Shown: positions 24,576 to 35,875, counted from the stretch's first letter. The stretch: 64,000 nucleotides of DNA from Sthenelais limicola (GCA_942159475.1 OW804096.1:89383784-89447783); one strand, 5' to 3'. Numbers and translations are program-made. Notes: generated by a model from the sequence alone, not told the origin.

Positions 24576-25957
24576 GTAAGTTATTCACTTGGAGAACGTG
24601 TAATTTAAAAATTGCAATCACCTTGATTCATTGAGAAAGATAGAGGGATAGACTTCCTTCTGACATTTAATTTGATGGTCTTTTCCTGTCGCTAACAGTC
24701 TTGAGAACAGCGAATTGATACCATAGAGGAAACGAACCGCACAAAGAAGTCAGTGTTAAAGTTCTGCACCTACTTAACCTCACTACCAAAATATTTATTA
24801 CAGAGTAACTGAAATTTCTTATTTAAACGTCTTCACACCTGCATGGTCTGGGGAAAATTATTCCCAAAATAATAATCATTTCATGTTGGATGGTGACAAT
24901 AATCATTACGTTATGCAAGCAATAATCATCATAATTATCTTACTCAATCGTACCCCACCCCCAAAAGACAAAAAGCACCAAGCACAAAGCAAAAGCGAAA
25001 TTTAAACATAACGACAGAGGCCAGTTTCTTTCCTTGTTAAGCATGCTTTAGTTAAACCGTTTGGGGAAAATAAAGTGCCCGGGTTTTCCACCAGTGTAAT
25101 GATCTAATAGAAGAAGACTACTAACGAACGTCTGATCTTCATGAGAAGAACGAAGCAACTGTTTAATGGTAACGTAAGATACAGGCTCCTCCAGGAGGTT
25201 ACATGCATAGCAAATGAGTGGGCGGAGCCCTTACGTAATATCCATGGCATAGCATGTATAAGTAGACTTGCACAGTCCTAGCTAGTTAAGTATAATTAGC
25301 GATTTTAAGTAATGTGATAATAGGTGATAATTAATAATAATATAAATATAATGAGGTTACACAATGTTACGTAATGTTACATAACAACCTTCTTCGTATA
25401 CTTAATACAATTTGTGCCTGATAACTAGGTTTTAATATTCCCTTACGTTGGACAGGCGAGACTGCAGGCATTGAATTTTACCAAACTAAAAATATGCTGT
25501 CGCACAACCCTCCCAAAGCTTGCTGCTTGGATTGGTTAGAACCATCCACATATTACTACTATAAGTGGCAAGATGGACGGATCAATCATGCGGCAATTGC
25601 ACCAATTTAAGGTTACGATGGCTCTAATGCATAAAATATCATTGGCACAATTCTCATCCGAACACAACATATTGTCAACGAGCTTATGCTACACGTCATA
25701 GCAGTATACGTTCTCGACAACTTTAATAATGCAAAATACTATCATGATAGAACAAAACATTATATATTATATATGTCTTGGGGTAGGTGATGGTAACTGG
25801 ATATATGATACAAGTATGGCATTGCCTTTTGTAATACGAGCTCCAACTGAGTCAACCTATAGGGTGGAGGTATACGGTGGAATACTGTCACAGGGGAGTG
25901 ATATTACAGCCCTACTGTGCAGCTTAAGAACAGGAAACAAATGAAACATATTCTATA
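24576..25957. other. Intergenic, AT-rich
   Basis: No supported gene. About 25290-25390 is very AT-rich with repeated GTAATGTTAC-type words, resembling 4377-4500 in composition; a shared repeat family is possible but was not established. Confidence 0.35.
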
Positions 25958-26128
25958 TCACTTGCATCTATCATTAGATACATTTAACGCAGCTAGCCTA
26001 TCGCCAAGGTCCTTAATACGAATCTCTAGGGCCTGATTGTTGCACCGCTGATGATAGGATCGAATCAATAATTCACTTTCTTTAGCGGTAGTAGATGACT
26101 CCGGTATTAAAAATGATGGAAAGGCCAT
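25958..26128 (-). CDS. Small ORF, 56 aa, unknown
   Basis: ATG at 26128 to TGA at 25958. The protein begins MAFPSFLIPESS and has a charged helical second half (LEIRIKDLGDRLAALNV) with heptad-like spacing, suggesting a short coiled coil. Codon composition is plausible for a real gene, but the ORF is short and has no recognised relative. It could be an exon, a micro-ORF or chance. Confidence 0.3.
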   Translation of the reverse strand: MAFPSFLIPESSTTAKESELLIRSYHQRCNNQALEIRIKDLGDRLAALNVSNDRCK

Positions 26129-26286
26129 GTGTCGTGTTCAGACGAAAATGTCAATATTCCTGTATGGTTATATTAAAGTATCCTAAATGAGGAAATGGCT
26201 CGCGTCCTAGATATTTAAGAACTAAATTATGTGATAGAATAAACAATAAAATTGAAACAAGTTTGAAAAAAGTTTCATCAAACGGT

Positions 26287-26907
26287 TCAATCAGATTTTC
26301 TAATAAGGATGCCCGGTTTTAAGGGTCTGAGTTGACATTTCTCGCCATAATAATGTGAAGTTAACATTAAAAGTACCCCACACAACATTGGCAAAGCCCA
26401 TCTATATTGTGCCAAAACCAACGAGATGAGAAGGGTCTGGACGGTCGACAATAAGTCAGTCAAAATCTCCTCGGAAATACAGCCTTGACTCGAAGGGTGT
26501 TGGGGATGTCCCCAGAAGGGCTCAGAACCCGGGCATCGTATAAGCAAATACTCTTCTAGACCGCCAGAGGATTCATATAGATATCTCCTGTCCGGGACTG
26601 GGTGGTGAATGGATTTGAGTGCCTTCGTCGCACAGATATCTTCGGGCATATGATCAATCGATGGAAAGATGCTGAATTATTCAAAGATCTTCTTTACAGC
26701 TATTTCACCGGAATGTGGGGGACAATAGGAGCTACTTGTAAATGCGTGTTCATCAAATGCATCCACCTGGGGCATCTAATCCTTGATTATCAAGGGGCTT
26801 TTTGTTCAGACAAAGCTTCACAGGGAAGGTATTGTGTCGTTCAGATGTTTAAGTGTTTGGCGATAAGAAAGAAGAAAGGTCTTTGCCATATAGGCTACAT
26901 CGACTGA
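26287..26907. other. Overlapping open frames on both strands
   Basis: The minus strand is open at 26287-26649 (120 codons, including a hydrophobic stretch around STVQTLLISLVLAQYRW). The plus strand is open at 26602-26907 (101 codons). Neither shows a known domain, and together they cover about 620 bases with few stops, unusual here. They may be decayed pieces of an unrecognised mobile element. Confidence 0.2.
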
Positions 26908-27058
26908 TACCCGAGCCACAGCTAAGTATTCTACTTTGCGGTTTGGGGTACGCGCTTCCATCGCCCCTTTAATACACTCTTAGCTGGAATCACGTGGGAT
27001 TTCCGTGCGCCGACGGTGCGGATCCGGAAACACGGAATGCCGGTGCGGTTCTGTCACA

Positions 27059-27128
27059 TGGCACCGTCATGCGGCGCCGTCGCCAGGACGGCGTGGCACC
27101 GTCATGCGGCGCCGTCGCCAGGACGGAG
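27059..27128. repeat. GC-rich tandem repeat, 35-bp period
   Basis: Two almost exact 35-base copies (27059-27093, 27094-27128) read TGGCACCGTCATGCGGCGCC and continue GTCGCCAGGACGG. A partial third copy follows. The block is much more GC-rich than its surroundings and full of CACCGTC/GACGGTG words, as in subterminal regions of some DNA transposons. The arginine/cysteine-rich ORFs across it are artefacts. Confidence 0.7.
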
Positions 27129-27840
27129 CGGCACCGTCGGGAGCTGCATGCATGACGTCACAGGTCTGCATGATGCATCAGTGCGGAAATTAGTGGGGGG
27201 TGGCAGGGGGAAATAGTGTGCATCCAAATGTAGTGAGGTGCGGCAGGGGTGATATCTCTGTACTACTGTACTGTACAATGCTGAATATATGTATAAATAG
27301 GAGCGGAATTGAAGCAAAGAAGACAAGACAATGGTTACATTATATACAGATTGTTTATTCATTTCATATTCAGTAACATATAATAGATATAATAATTTCA
27401 TTGTCCCTTTCTGCCAATTAACATGAAACATGAATAAAAATAATAAAAATCTGATGAAAACATAACGATTTAAATGGAAGGAATTAAATCAACTGTTGCA
27501 AAGTAAAGGGTTTTACCCTAAAATCCAAGATGTACATAATTATAATGAAAATATATGCATTCTGATAACAATGGTTCTTTGTCTGATAACACCACATTGT
27601 CTACATGGCCAAGGAAGCATATTATCTGGATAGATTTGTCAATAAACGGGCGAATAATAATTCATAAAAATTACAAGAAACAGTTGTCATTTTAACACTC
27701 TTTTAAAGGGACTCTTGTCCCCAGTGGGTCGGATACCAGTCTAACAGTTGCAGTGTATCAGTTGGCTTAGAGGTAAATTATCTGTTGCAGTTTGAACTAA
27801 TTACTCATGAGATGCGTGAATCATTATTTCTATGAGAAGG
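27129..27840. other. Intergenic, nothing recognised
   Basis: AT-rich DNA without a supported feature. Confidence 0.4.
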
Positions 27841-28490
27841 TGATTGACTTTTCTGACTTTTTGATTGACTATTTTGACTTTTTCGATTGACTATTTTGAT
27901 TTTCCGATTGACTATTTTGACTTTCTGATTGCTTTTCAATTCTGACTTTTTGATTGACTATTCTGACTTTTCGATCGACTATTTTGACTTTCCAATTGAC
28001 TTTTCTGACTTTTAGATTGACTATTTCCACTTTTCGATTGACTATTTTGACATTTCTTTTGATTGACTATTTCAACTTTCTGACTTTTTGATTGACAATT
28101 CTGACTTTTTTTGACTTTTCAGTCAACTATTTTGACTTTCCGATTGACTTTTCTGACTTTATGATTGACTTTATTGTTGACTTTTTTTACTTTTAGAAAT
28201 AGTCAATCAAAAAGTCAATCATAAAGTCAGAAAAGTCAATCGAAATGTCAATCGAAAAGTCAATCGAAAAGTCACAATAGTCAATCAAATAGTCAGAAAA
28301 GTCAAAATATATAGTCAATCATAAAGTCAATTGTTAAGTCAGAAAAGTCAATCGAAAAGTCAGAATGGTCAATCGAAAAGTCAAAATGGTCAATCAAAAA
28401 GTCAGAATAGTCAATCGTAAAGTCAGAAAACTCAATCGAAAAGTGGAAATAGTTGATCGCTAAGTGGAAATAGTCGATCGTTAAGTGGAA
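27841..28490. repeat. Inverted array of 21-bp units (giant hairpin)
   Basis: The left half (27841 to about 28190) is a tandem array of TTGACTATTTTGACTTTTCGA-like units. The right half (about 28197-28490) is an array of the complementary units (GTCAGAAAAGTCAATCGAAAA). Near the centre the arms are perfect for 32 bases (28141-28172 against 28211-28242) with a 38-base spacer. The whole could fold into a very long imperfect hairpin. No terminal signature of a known fold-back transposon was found. The unit core recurs in the direct array at 33112-33512. Confidence 0.85.
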
Positions 28491-29340
28491 ACCAACCTTT
28501 TTATTTGTATATCTTTTACGATTTCACCGATCGTACATGTTACCGCATGTTACCAATGGGCGCTGACACAATAATATCCATAAAATCTGCATAAATGAGC
28601 CATGTCAACTTCATAAACTATCCCAAACTATAGTTTATGAACATATTAAAGTGTGGCAATATTCCTTTTGGTGGAAATATCACGATTTCACCACCTCCAT
28701 CTCGTGGGAAGCCATGCTTTCTGCCGCCATTTTGTTTTTTACTTGGCTGATGCGCATGCACATCACTACCTACGGTAAGGCGGTTGTGTTGGCGGGCGTT
28801 GTCGCTGCACACGCCATGGCAGGCCTTGCTGCCTGTGTGATGGACCTTGCTACCCGGACACTTATGTCCACTGTAGCTCAGATCATTAGAGCCCCTATGC
28901 TCATGGACACTACCGAAGCTGTAATGATTAACCATCGACTGAATATAAACACCTGAACGTTTAATCTAACCTTGTTTTCAACCTCATATGCAATGATTAT
29001 TGGGTAAAGTCATTCGAAGCGTTCAGAAAGCAGTTATATTTTCTTGGCTGGTAGGTACCGTATCAACTATCGTGGCCACCATGTTTTCGTTAAGCCTGGG
29101 CAGACGTGGAGACGTTCTCGAGGCAAACACAAATGACATAGGCTTAGAAATCGAATGAAATGGAGCATATCGAAAAAATCTAACCAACCTCTTTATTTGT
29201 ATAATCAAACCAGTATATCTTTCACAATATTCACGATTCCATGGATCGAACACACTTCAAGTGGGCCCTGGCTGTTTTGACTTTGGTGCATGCGCGTCAT
29301 TACCTCTTCCGTTTTGAACGGAGGTAGCGGCCATACTGCA
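28491..29340. repeat. Two diverged copies of a segment
   Basis: Bases 28491-28790 and 29180-29340 share, in the same order, ACCAACCT..TTTATTTGTATA, a TATCTTT..ACGATT block, a CC..GATCG box, and GCATG..CATCACTACCT / GCATGCGCGTCATTACCT. They look like two old copies of one repeat flanking the array's right side. Open frames on both strands at 28618-28956 fall inside the first copy and are not supported as genes. Confidence 0.4.
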
Positions 29341-29535
29341 GATGTCGGTACCGATAGCGGTAAGTGGTGAAAAGCTGCACCACACAGAACGGTAGTGGAG
29401 TAACAGAAGTAATTACATCTCCGTCATGAAAGGGATCATTATGATAAATAACATGCCTATCACACCTAATTGTCTCACATCTCAAGGATGTCTGTACACA
29501 TCGAAAAATCCAAACATGTGCTTACATATATACAT

Positions 29536-29610
29536 CCTTATACAGTGGAACCTCAGATAAAGACCACCTCTCTATAGAGACCATCCCTCTATTAAGACCA
29601 TTAAGGTCTT
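29536..29610. mobile_element. Tc1/mariner/pogo-like terminal repeat, one end only
   Basis: TACAGTGGAACCTC at about 29540 is followed by short complementary phrases (AAAGACCACCTCTCTATAG, AGAGACCATCCCTCTATTAA). CAGTGGAACCTC next to a TA is the usual start of pogo/Tigger-like DNA transposons. No matching opposite end was found, so this is a solitary or broken end. Confidence 0.35.
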
Positions 29611-29911
29611 TAGAATACAAAATGTCATTTGTTCAAATGGACGATTTTAGTTGCCTGAATAAGATTATGTTGCTGGTTGTAGAAAATTTAAGGAATATTA
29701 AATATTAAATTATGACACTATATATGCTCCCCCTTGAATCTATTTTCATTAACATGAGCATACTTGAAGAAAACTTGTTATAAATAATGACAATTGATGG
29801 TTTGGATAACAAACCACACATCTTGGACATGTGGTGGCCCTAAATTTGCCCCAAATCGTAGCTTTTGTTATACAGATCATAGCATCGATTTAGACACTGA
29901 AATCTTAGTTA

Positions 29912-30119
29912 CTACAGTGAGTTCATAGAAGTTGGCACCTCTGCTATATATCTCTCTACACACCATAAGTACTCATAAGTTGGGACCGTAGGACTGAGGT
30001 GGTGGTGATGGACCTGACTGAGGGAAAGTGGAGTTGCCATTTCCTGATATCTGATGGGTGGTTGGTTGGTGGTTTGGTGGCTCATTCTGGCCTTCTCCTC
30101 TTCAGCCCATCCCTTATTT
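29912..30119 (-). CDS. Candidate last exon of the minus-strand gene
   Basis: The acceptor tract TTTTTCTCTTCACTTACAG ends at 30120, so the exon starts at 30119. Three readings are possible. One stays open to a TAG at 29912 and begins NKGWAEEEKARMSHQ. The frame expected after a phase-0 donor at 30333 stops after one codon. A third, entered later, ends in PQSGPSPPPQSYGPNL. Because the phase does not match the preceding exon cleanly, the true protein end is uncertain. The acceptor is strong; the coding content is not proved. Confidence 0.3.
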
Positions 30120-30332
30120 CTGTAAGTGAAGAGAAAAAGAAGCACTTTAAAGGAGACAAATCATAGAAGCAATAAGCTGACAGCCAGAACAGAGATGTCT
30201 GTAAATGAATAATATAACTTAACAACCCAAGAAAAATAGTTGAAGAAGAGAGTCCCTTTTAGAAAATTAAATCAGTTAATATAAAAATTAAATGAGTTAA
30301 TATAAATTTTCTAGCAATAATTTTGGTATTAC

Positions 30333-30488
30333 CTTTTGCTCCATCATTAAGCCTTTCTCCTTGTATTGGTGACAACACTGACTGTAAGGCCTATTTGTAC
30401 AGAATTCTGTAGCATCCTTGATGCCATCCAGGACCACACTGAGTCCATGGAACTCATCCGCAGCCTAACAATGCATGGTGGTATTATT
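30333..30488 (-). CDS. Candidate internal exon of the minus-strand gene
   Basis: Acceptors occur at 30488 (TATTTTCAG) and 30464 (TTGTTAG); a donor AAAAG/GTAATA follows base 30333. From 30464 the 132 bases give 44 open codons with C/G-biased third bases, containing EFHGLSVVLDGIKDATEF and ending GLMMEQK. From 30488 another frame is open and joins in phase to the exon at 31424, but stops within the exon. The first reading looks more protein-like, the second fits the phase. The segment is very likely transcribed and spliced, but the frame is unresolved. I do not recognise the protein. Confidence 0.4.
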
Positions 30489-31423
30489 CTGAAAATATAC
30501 AAGTGTTGTTATTAAGTATCTAGTTATCAGTCCCGTACTATTCACTAAAGATACATTTTATAATTTGTTACATTAATTCTCATTACTCCAGTTAGGCCAA
30601 TTTGAGCATCACGCCACCTAGTGTTTCAAATATGACGTCATCCAGCGGAGAAAATAACATCCGCCCTCTGCCCCAGTGTACATAATCGACCTAGACTTTA
30701 TGTTTATCTAGTTGTTTTTAAAGCTTTAAAGAAGCTTTATTCATTAAGTTTCTCTCAGGAATTGATCAGATCTGTCATTCTGGTTGTATGTAAAACCAGA
30801 TGATTACTTTATTTTATGTTTTCTGACCCTGAAAAGTTTGCTATGTCTGTTGTTGTTGTTGTTTGTTAGCATAGAGTTCAGCCGCACCGGAAGCTTCCAC
30901 CTTAGCACAGCAAGCCTGAGGCTTGTCATATATACACCTGTTATTAATTTCGCACACCATACGGCCTATCAAGGGTACTGAGAATTCAAGCTAGCTAATG
31001 CTTAATTTAATCTTGGCCCCTCTAATTCTTTGACCAATCGAAAGCGAATGACATCAATACCTTAATGTGTAAGTTTGAAAGAAAATCTGACAGCAAATAT
31101 AAAAAGGCTGTCTGCTCTGGGACTCAACCTTACAATGTCCAGTTTGGGAGTCTAACATGTGAATGACTTGACGAGTTTTGGCCCTGTGACTATTTTCTAA
31201 GCTTACTTTACCCAAAACATACATAATATATATAAACCTTGTTTCTTCAGGGCCAAAGACTGCTGCATTTTTTTGTTTAACCATATGTGATCAGTTGGTA
31301 TAGGGTTTACATTTCTATGTGTGCATTTGTACATTAAAAGTGATATTAAATAACAATAATAATAATGTATGCCATATACAGAGATTATTAATAGTAGTAA
31401 ATGCTTGAGTAAGCAGAACATAC

Positions 31424-31516
31424 CTGATATCCCAAATGTTTTCCTCCACATGGGTCAGTATAACATCAAGGTCCCTGATGTGCACTCAGAAACCTTGTCT
31501 TGGTAGATTTGGATGT
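31424..31516 (-). CDS. Candidate second exon of the minus-strand gene
   Basis: A long pyrimidine tract ends in CCTTCCTCAG just before 31516, and a donor ATCAG/GTATGT follows base 31424. The last part reads HIRDLDVILTHVEENIWDI, clearly protein-like. That frame is closed upstream by a TGA, so in-phase joining to the first exon needs the weaker acceptor TTTCTGAG at 31485. Use of the strong acceptor would put the first half in a different frame. An indel or alternative splicing may explain this. Confidence 0.4.
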
Positions 31517-32170
31517 CTGAGGAAGGAAAAAACGAAGAAAATAAAAAGATATGTGACCAGAAAGATCTGCATACATATAAGTAACATGTCATAACACATA
31601 ATTTAGAACTTGGTCATGCCAGCGCCCTCCTCTCCTTAATCAATACAAGATATGGGTTGACCTATTAATTGAATAGAAATAGAAATATGTAAGAACAATT
31701 GGTATATTTGTTGAATTAATTAGGCATTATTAATACCAATTATTCAATCGACCTACATTGATGTGTAAATAATAAACACTTTAAATAATTCCTTAAACGA
31801 TATGACATATTTATAGAGTAAAATTTGTCAAGAACATCATGTTTGAACTTTCTGTCATCAGCAAGTTAGAGAAGTTCCATTCCGACCACTTTTAATAATC
31901 CCTGCCGACTTAATGTCTCATTCCAACACCACCAGGCACCATATAGGCCTAGTCGGTCTACTTATTTACAGCACTGTTCCACTGGGGGTTTGGTCAGTAA
32001 AATGCTGTAAGTGATGTAGTATATGGTGTAAGTATTATTTCATTGTGTATGGCATATATTTGAATATAGGCAAGAGGTGGCCCAACATATTGGTTTATAA
32101 TTATAGGCATATAGCGCATTTTACTAATAAACTGGGTTCACATTAGCCATTCACCCCATCACCACTGGCA

Positions 32171-32430
32171 ACAAGAACCACAAGCATAAGCTTGTATAAA
32201 GTGAGCTCTCAATTATTCAAATTATATATATTTTTAACTATACGTATAAATCAAGTATGGGGTGGGTGGGGTGGGGGTGGGTGGTGGAGGGGGAGACAAC
32301 AAGAGATTTCGATTATATAGGCCTAATTATAAGTAGAATTACAAGAATTACAAGCATAAGCTTGTGTAAAGCGGGCTTTTAATTATTCAAATTAAATATA
32401 ATTGTAATTATAAGTAAAAATTGAGTATAT
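32171..32430. repeat. Tandem duplication, about 170-bp period
   Basis: ACAAGCATAAGCTTGTRTAAAG, then TTAATTATTCAAATTA, occur at about 32179-32225 and again at about 32352-32397. Both copies are followed by AT-rich sequence. The block between carries a GGGTGGGG-rich run at about 32258-32295. Confidence 0.65.
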
Positions 32431-32490
32431 TTTTTTATTATAAGTAGCCTAACGTTATAAATATAGGTCGATTATATAATTATAAGTATA

Positions 32491-32553
<63 letters not shown>

Positions 32554-32572
32554 AGAGAGAGCGAGAGCGAGA
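32491..32572. repeat. (GA)n microsatellite
   Basis: An almost pure (GA)n run of about 80 bases with a few GCGA interruptions at its end. Confidence 0.95.
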
Positions 32573-33111
32573 GCCTGTGTCTGGAATCCGTGAAAAAAGA
32601 AAATTATCGATTGAAATGCAATCTTAAAATCGCCAAAATAACTAAACTAAAATGAAATTCGTGCAATAATCAATTTAATTACAACCTTGATACATCATAA
32701 GAAAGCCACTTTGAAAGATATATCAAAATTGCCCTTCAACAAGTAGTTCTGTACACCAAGGATTATATCGTATCACCATCATGTGTGAACAGTTGTTAAA
32801 TAAGAGTTCTAGAATAAAGAGTTCATAATAACTCGGATTTTGTTATTTATTACCATCATTATTTTCTAATCATCAATCGCATTAGTACAACAAAAGTAAA
32901 ACTAGGTAATTATTAAGTTGTCAGATAGTCTCCAACCCCCGGTGAAATTCTAAAACGAATTTGCATGACTATCAATCAGTATTGTCTATTGACGTCGTCA
33001 GTGCAGTGCCAGTGGTATATACTAGGCTATAGTAGGGTACGTAGCATCAGAAATTATGATTTTGTCCACACAACAACCATAAGAGAATATGAACTTTAGA
33101 TAGGCCTAGCC

Positions 33112-33512
33112 TCGTCAGGTCAGAAAAGTCTATCATCAGGTCAGAAAAGTCTATCGTCAGCTCAGAAAAGTCTATCATCAGGTCAGAAAAGTCTATCGAC
33201 GATAATCGTCAGGTCAGAAAAGTCTATCGTCAGCTCAGAAAAGTCTATCATCAGGTCAGAAAAGTCTATCGACGATAATCGTCAGGTCAGAAAAGTCTAT
33301 CATCAGGTCAGAAAAGTATATCGTCAGGTCAGAAAAGTCTATCGTCAGGTCAGAAAAGTCTATCGTCAGGTCAGAAAAGTCTATCGTCAGGTCAGAAAAG
33401 TCTATCGTAATGTCAGAAAAGTCTATCGAAGATAATCGTCAGGTCAGAAAAGTCTATCGTAATGTCAGAAAAGTCTATCGTCAGGTCAGAAAAGTCTATC
33501 GTAATGTCAGAC
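33112..33512. repeat. 21-bp direct minisatellite array
   Basis: About 19 units of GTCAGAAAAGTCTATCGTCAG-type sequence in tandem. Some carry a GACGATAATC insertion at the unit joint, and the last few carry AATG in place of CAGG. The core GTCAGAAAAGTCWATCG is shared with the right half of the array at 27841-28490. It would lie in the first intron of the candidate minus-strand gene. Confidence 0.9.
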
Positions 33513-34133
33513 AGGGTAGGGAAGACCCCCTCTTGAATCCTATTTCCCATTTTTTATTAGGCCTATTTCCCGAATCCCACAGGTTGCAATCCCATTTTTC
33601 TATTTGCAATCCCCAGACCTGCCAAGTTGTGGGGATTGAAATGCGGGAGGTTTTCTGTATTAGTGCCCCAACCCACCACTAGGGGGGTCTTGGGGCATGC
33701 CCCCCAGAATTTTTTTTCTAAACATAGGTTATTTTAAGGTATTCTGGTGGGTTTTTTTTAGTGCCATCAGGACATTGCCCTAACAATAAAAAGTTACACA
33801 AGATCTTTGAATTTTAATGATATCCTAATAAATAAGATAACATATTTTTTTATTTACACTTTCATTTACATTTAACCATCAACTTTTATTCATTCTGGCA
33901 CTGGCACTGGTGAGCGACTTGAGGCTGAGCGACTTGGGGATGTCAAAAGTGTCAGTTGTCAACTAGACTCTTTGTCATGAAGTAATTAATACTCATACTC
34001 TTCTCAAAGCGGCTGTTGCCGACGGCCAATGTGTAGACAGTATTTACGAAAATTGCAGTTTATATATGCGCTAATTTATGTATTCCTAACAAGTTTAAAT
34101 TCCTCATTGCTGTACACATAGGCCTAGTCTAAT
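33513..34133. other. Intronic or intergenic, repeat-like
   Basis: No ORF. The part 33530-33720 contains paired phrases such as TGCAATCCC and a short G/C-mirrored block (GGGGGGTCTTGGGGCATGCC, then CCCC), typical of a dispersed repeat end, but no family could be named. Confidence 0.3.
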
Positions 34134-34161
34134 CATACACATGTGCCGGCACATGTGTATG
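34134..34161. repeat. Perfect 28-bp palindrome
   Basis: CATACACATGTGCC is followed directly by its exact reverse complement GGCACATGTGTATG, with no spacer. It could extrude as a cruciform. It lies about 195 bases downstream of the candidate gene's first donor site. Confidence 0.95.
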
Positions 34162-34355
34162 TTTACACCCAGGCACCCTAAAGCTACCTTGCAACCGAAA
34201 ACCGTTAGAATCAACAGTCCCCCCTTCGCTCGGGTCACGCAGGCCTGTTTCACTACATATAATGCACTGATAGGGTCTTGAGAAATATGTCTGTTTGACT
34301 GGACGTTTGACTGGTTTTTAAATAAGAAAGTGATGATTAGACTAGGCCTACTTAC

Positions 34356-34419
34356 CTTCACATACTGTGACATAGCTCCCCACATGTTCAAAACTCCACT
34401 GCAAACAACGATCCGCCAT
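34356..34419 (-). CDS. Candidate first coding exon, minus strand
   Basis: An ATG in good context (TCAAGATGGCGG) at 34419 opens 21 codons beginning MADRCLQWSFEHVGSY and ends at a consensus donor GTGAAG/GTAAGT after 34356. The region upstream (34420-34510) is richer in CpG than its surroundings, as at an invertebrate promoter. Candidate downstream exons on the same strand are at 31424-31516, 30333-30488 and 29912-30119, spanning about 4.5 kb. The product is not recognised. The start and donor are good; the joins are uncertain. Confidence 0.4.
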
Positions 34420-34979
34420 CTTGACCTAGCTTTTGACCTCATAGTGAGGAGAGTTCAACTGCGTGACGGTGACGATCCGGTCGAGTACGTTGCTCCGTAA
34501 CGGAACCAAGCTTTGTTATGCGCTCCGTTCTCACACGGAGCAAACATTGGCTATCGGTGCTGTATTGTTCTAAAACGGATCGAAACTATAGGGCACCGAT
34601 ATGGGACGCCAAAGGCTAAGAGTGTACTGAATTTCAAAGTCATCCATAGTGAACATGACAACAGGAACGAACTATTAAACACCAGTCTTATATTATCATG
34701 TGTCTCACATAGTAGGTACAGCATGTCATACCTTACACGATGGGTGCATTGTACTATATACGATTCTGTGTTAAACCACTCTTAGGAGCCTCGTAACTCC
34801 CTCTTAGCAAAATGTGCATTGCACTATATACGATGTTACTCTCAGAGTACTCTCAGAGCCCTCGTAAAGGTAAGAATTTATGAGCACCAAAACAGGTGTG
34901 GATAAAGCCCTCTTAGCATATCTTACTGATTCTTAGGACATCTTAGTCAAACATGGCTGTTGAAAAACCTGCCACGACT

Positions 34980-34992
34980 GGGATTCGAACCC
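34980..34992 (-). other. tRNA-like B box (SINE or pseudogene trace)
   Basis: On the minus strand the sequence is GGGTTCGAATCCC, a perfect T-arm/B-box match followed by AGTCGTGGCAGG, which could be the 3' side of an acceptor stem. No A box or complementary 5' acceptor strand is seen at the right distance, so it is not a functional tRNA gene. Confidence 0.3.
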
Positions 34993-35619
34993 ATGTCCCC
35001 CACATAAACCACAATATTAACATTGTTAACACTGATAGGCATATGATAGGTATAGCATGATACCTGTCACCATGGAAACCGATTTGTTGTACAGCTTTCT
35101 TTTATATTAATGCACTTGTCAATTGCAACCCCCCCCCCCCCCCCCACCCCCGGGGATGTAGGGGAATGTCCTTGGCCTTTTGGGAAATTTGATGAAATCC
35201 CCGACCCCCCAGGGCAAGAAATTCCTGTAAATCCCCGACCCCCCTGGGGCACATTTTTTCAGAGGACATTTTTTTAGACTTTTTCTGTCTTGATATTTAA
35301 ATTCTCACTGAACTAAGCCTAAATATCTTGACCATCAAATTTATGTCACAATATGACACAACAGTCTTTAGGGCACCTATGCTTCATATTCAATTATATA
35401 TATATATATATGTATTCATAATAAATATGGAATATAATTGCATTCACATCAATGTATCCATATGATCATATAAAATGATCATCCTTGTATTATCATAGGA
35501 CAGGCAGGGGCTTAAGTGCAGGACATAAATACAAATTATTTAAGCATGTCATGCATGATAAGACACAGCCCCCCAGGGAATATTATTAGATATTGAATTA
35601 TTTCAATTATGAGGATTTG

Positions 35620-35875
35620 TAGGCACAGTAGGCTTCCTATCATCAGAAGAGAGCCTAGATACACTCCATTGATGAAAAAGTAAAAAAAGAATTTCACAAA
35701 AATTCAATTTGTTTAGTGTGTGTGGCGGGGGGGGGGGGGGGGGAGGGGAGGGGGGGGAGGGGGAGAAATTGGGGGGCAGTAGGCTTCCTATCATCAAAAG
35801 AGAGCCTAGACTCCAGCGATGAAAAAAAACAAATTCCTTTACATTTGTTTGGGGTGGGGGGGGGGGGGGAGCACG
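35620..35875. repeat. Direct duplication ending in poly-G runs
   Basis: AGGCTTCCTATCATCARAAG followed by AGAGCCTAGA and a GATGAAAAA stretch occurs at about 35628 and 35780. Each copy runs into TTTGTTT and then a long G run (about 35726-35765 and 35853-35870). Related phrases recur at 36250 and 36606 (AACCAAGGTATAGAGTGGGC). Confidence 0.6.

Noticed and set aside
27005..27216. Arg/Cys-rich ORFs near 27,100
   Set aside because: They are translations of a GC-rich tandem repeat in several frames.
28618..28956. Overlapping ORFs on both strands (about 100 codons each)
   Set aside because: They lie inside a diverged repeat that recurs at 29180-29340, and neither shows a domain.
33112..33512. CRISPR-like array (regular short repeats)
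   Set aside because: The units are contiguous 21-bp minisatellite copies without unique spacers, and the DNA is eukaryotic.
34970..35045. tRNA gene on the minus strand
   Set aside because: There is a perfect B box, but no A box, anticodon arm or matching acceptor stem.
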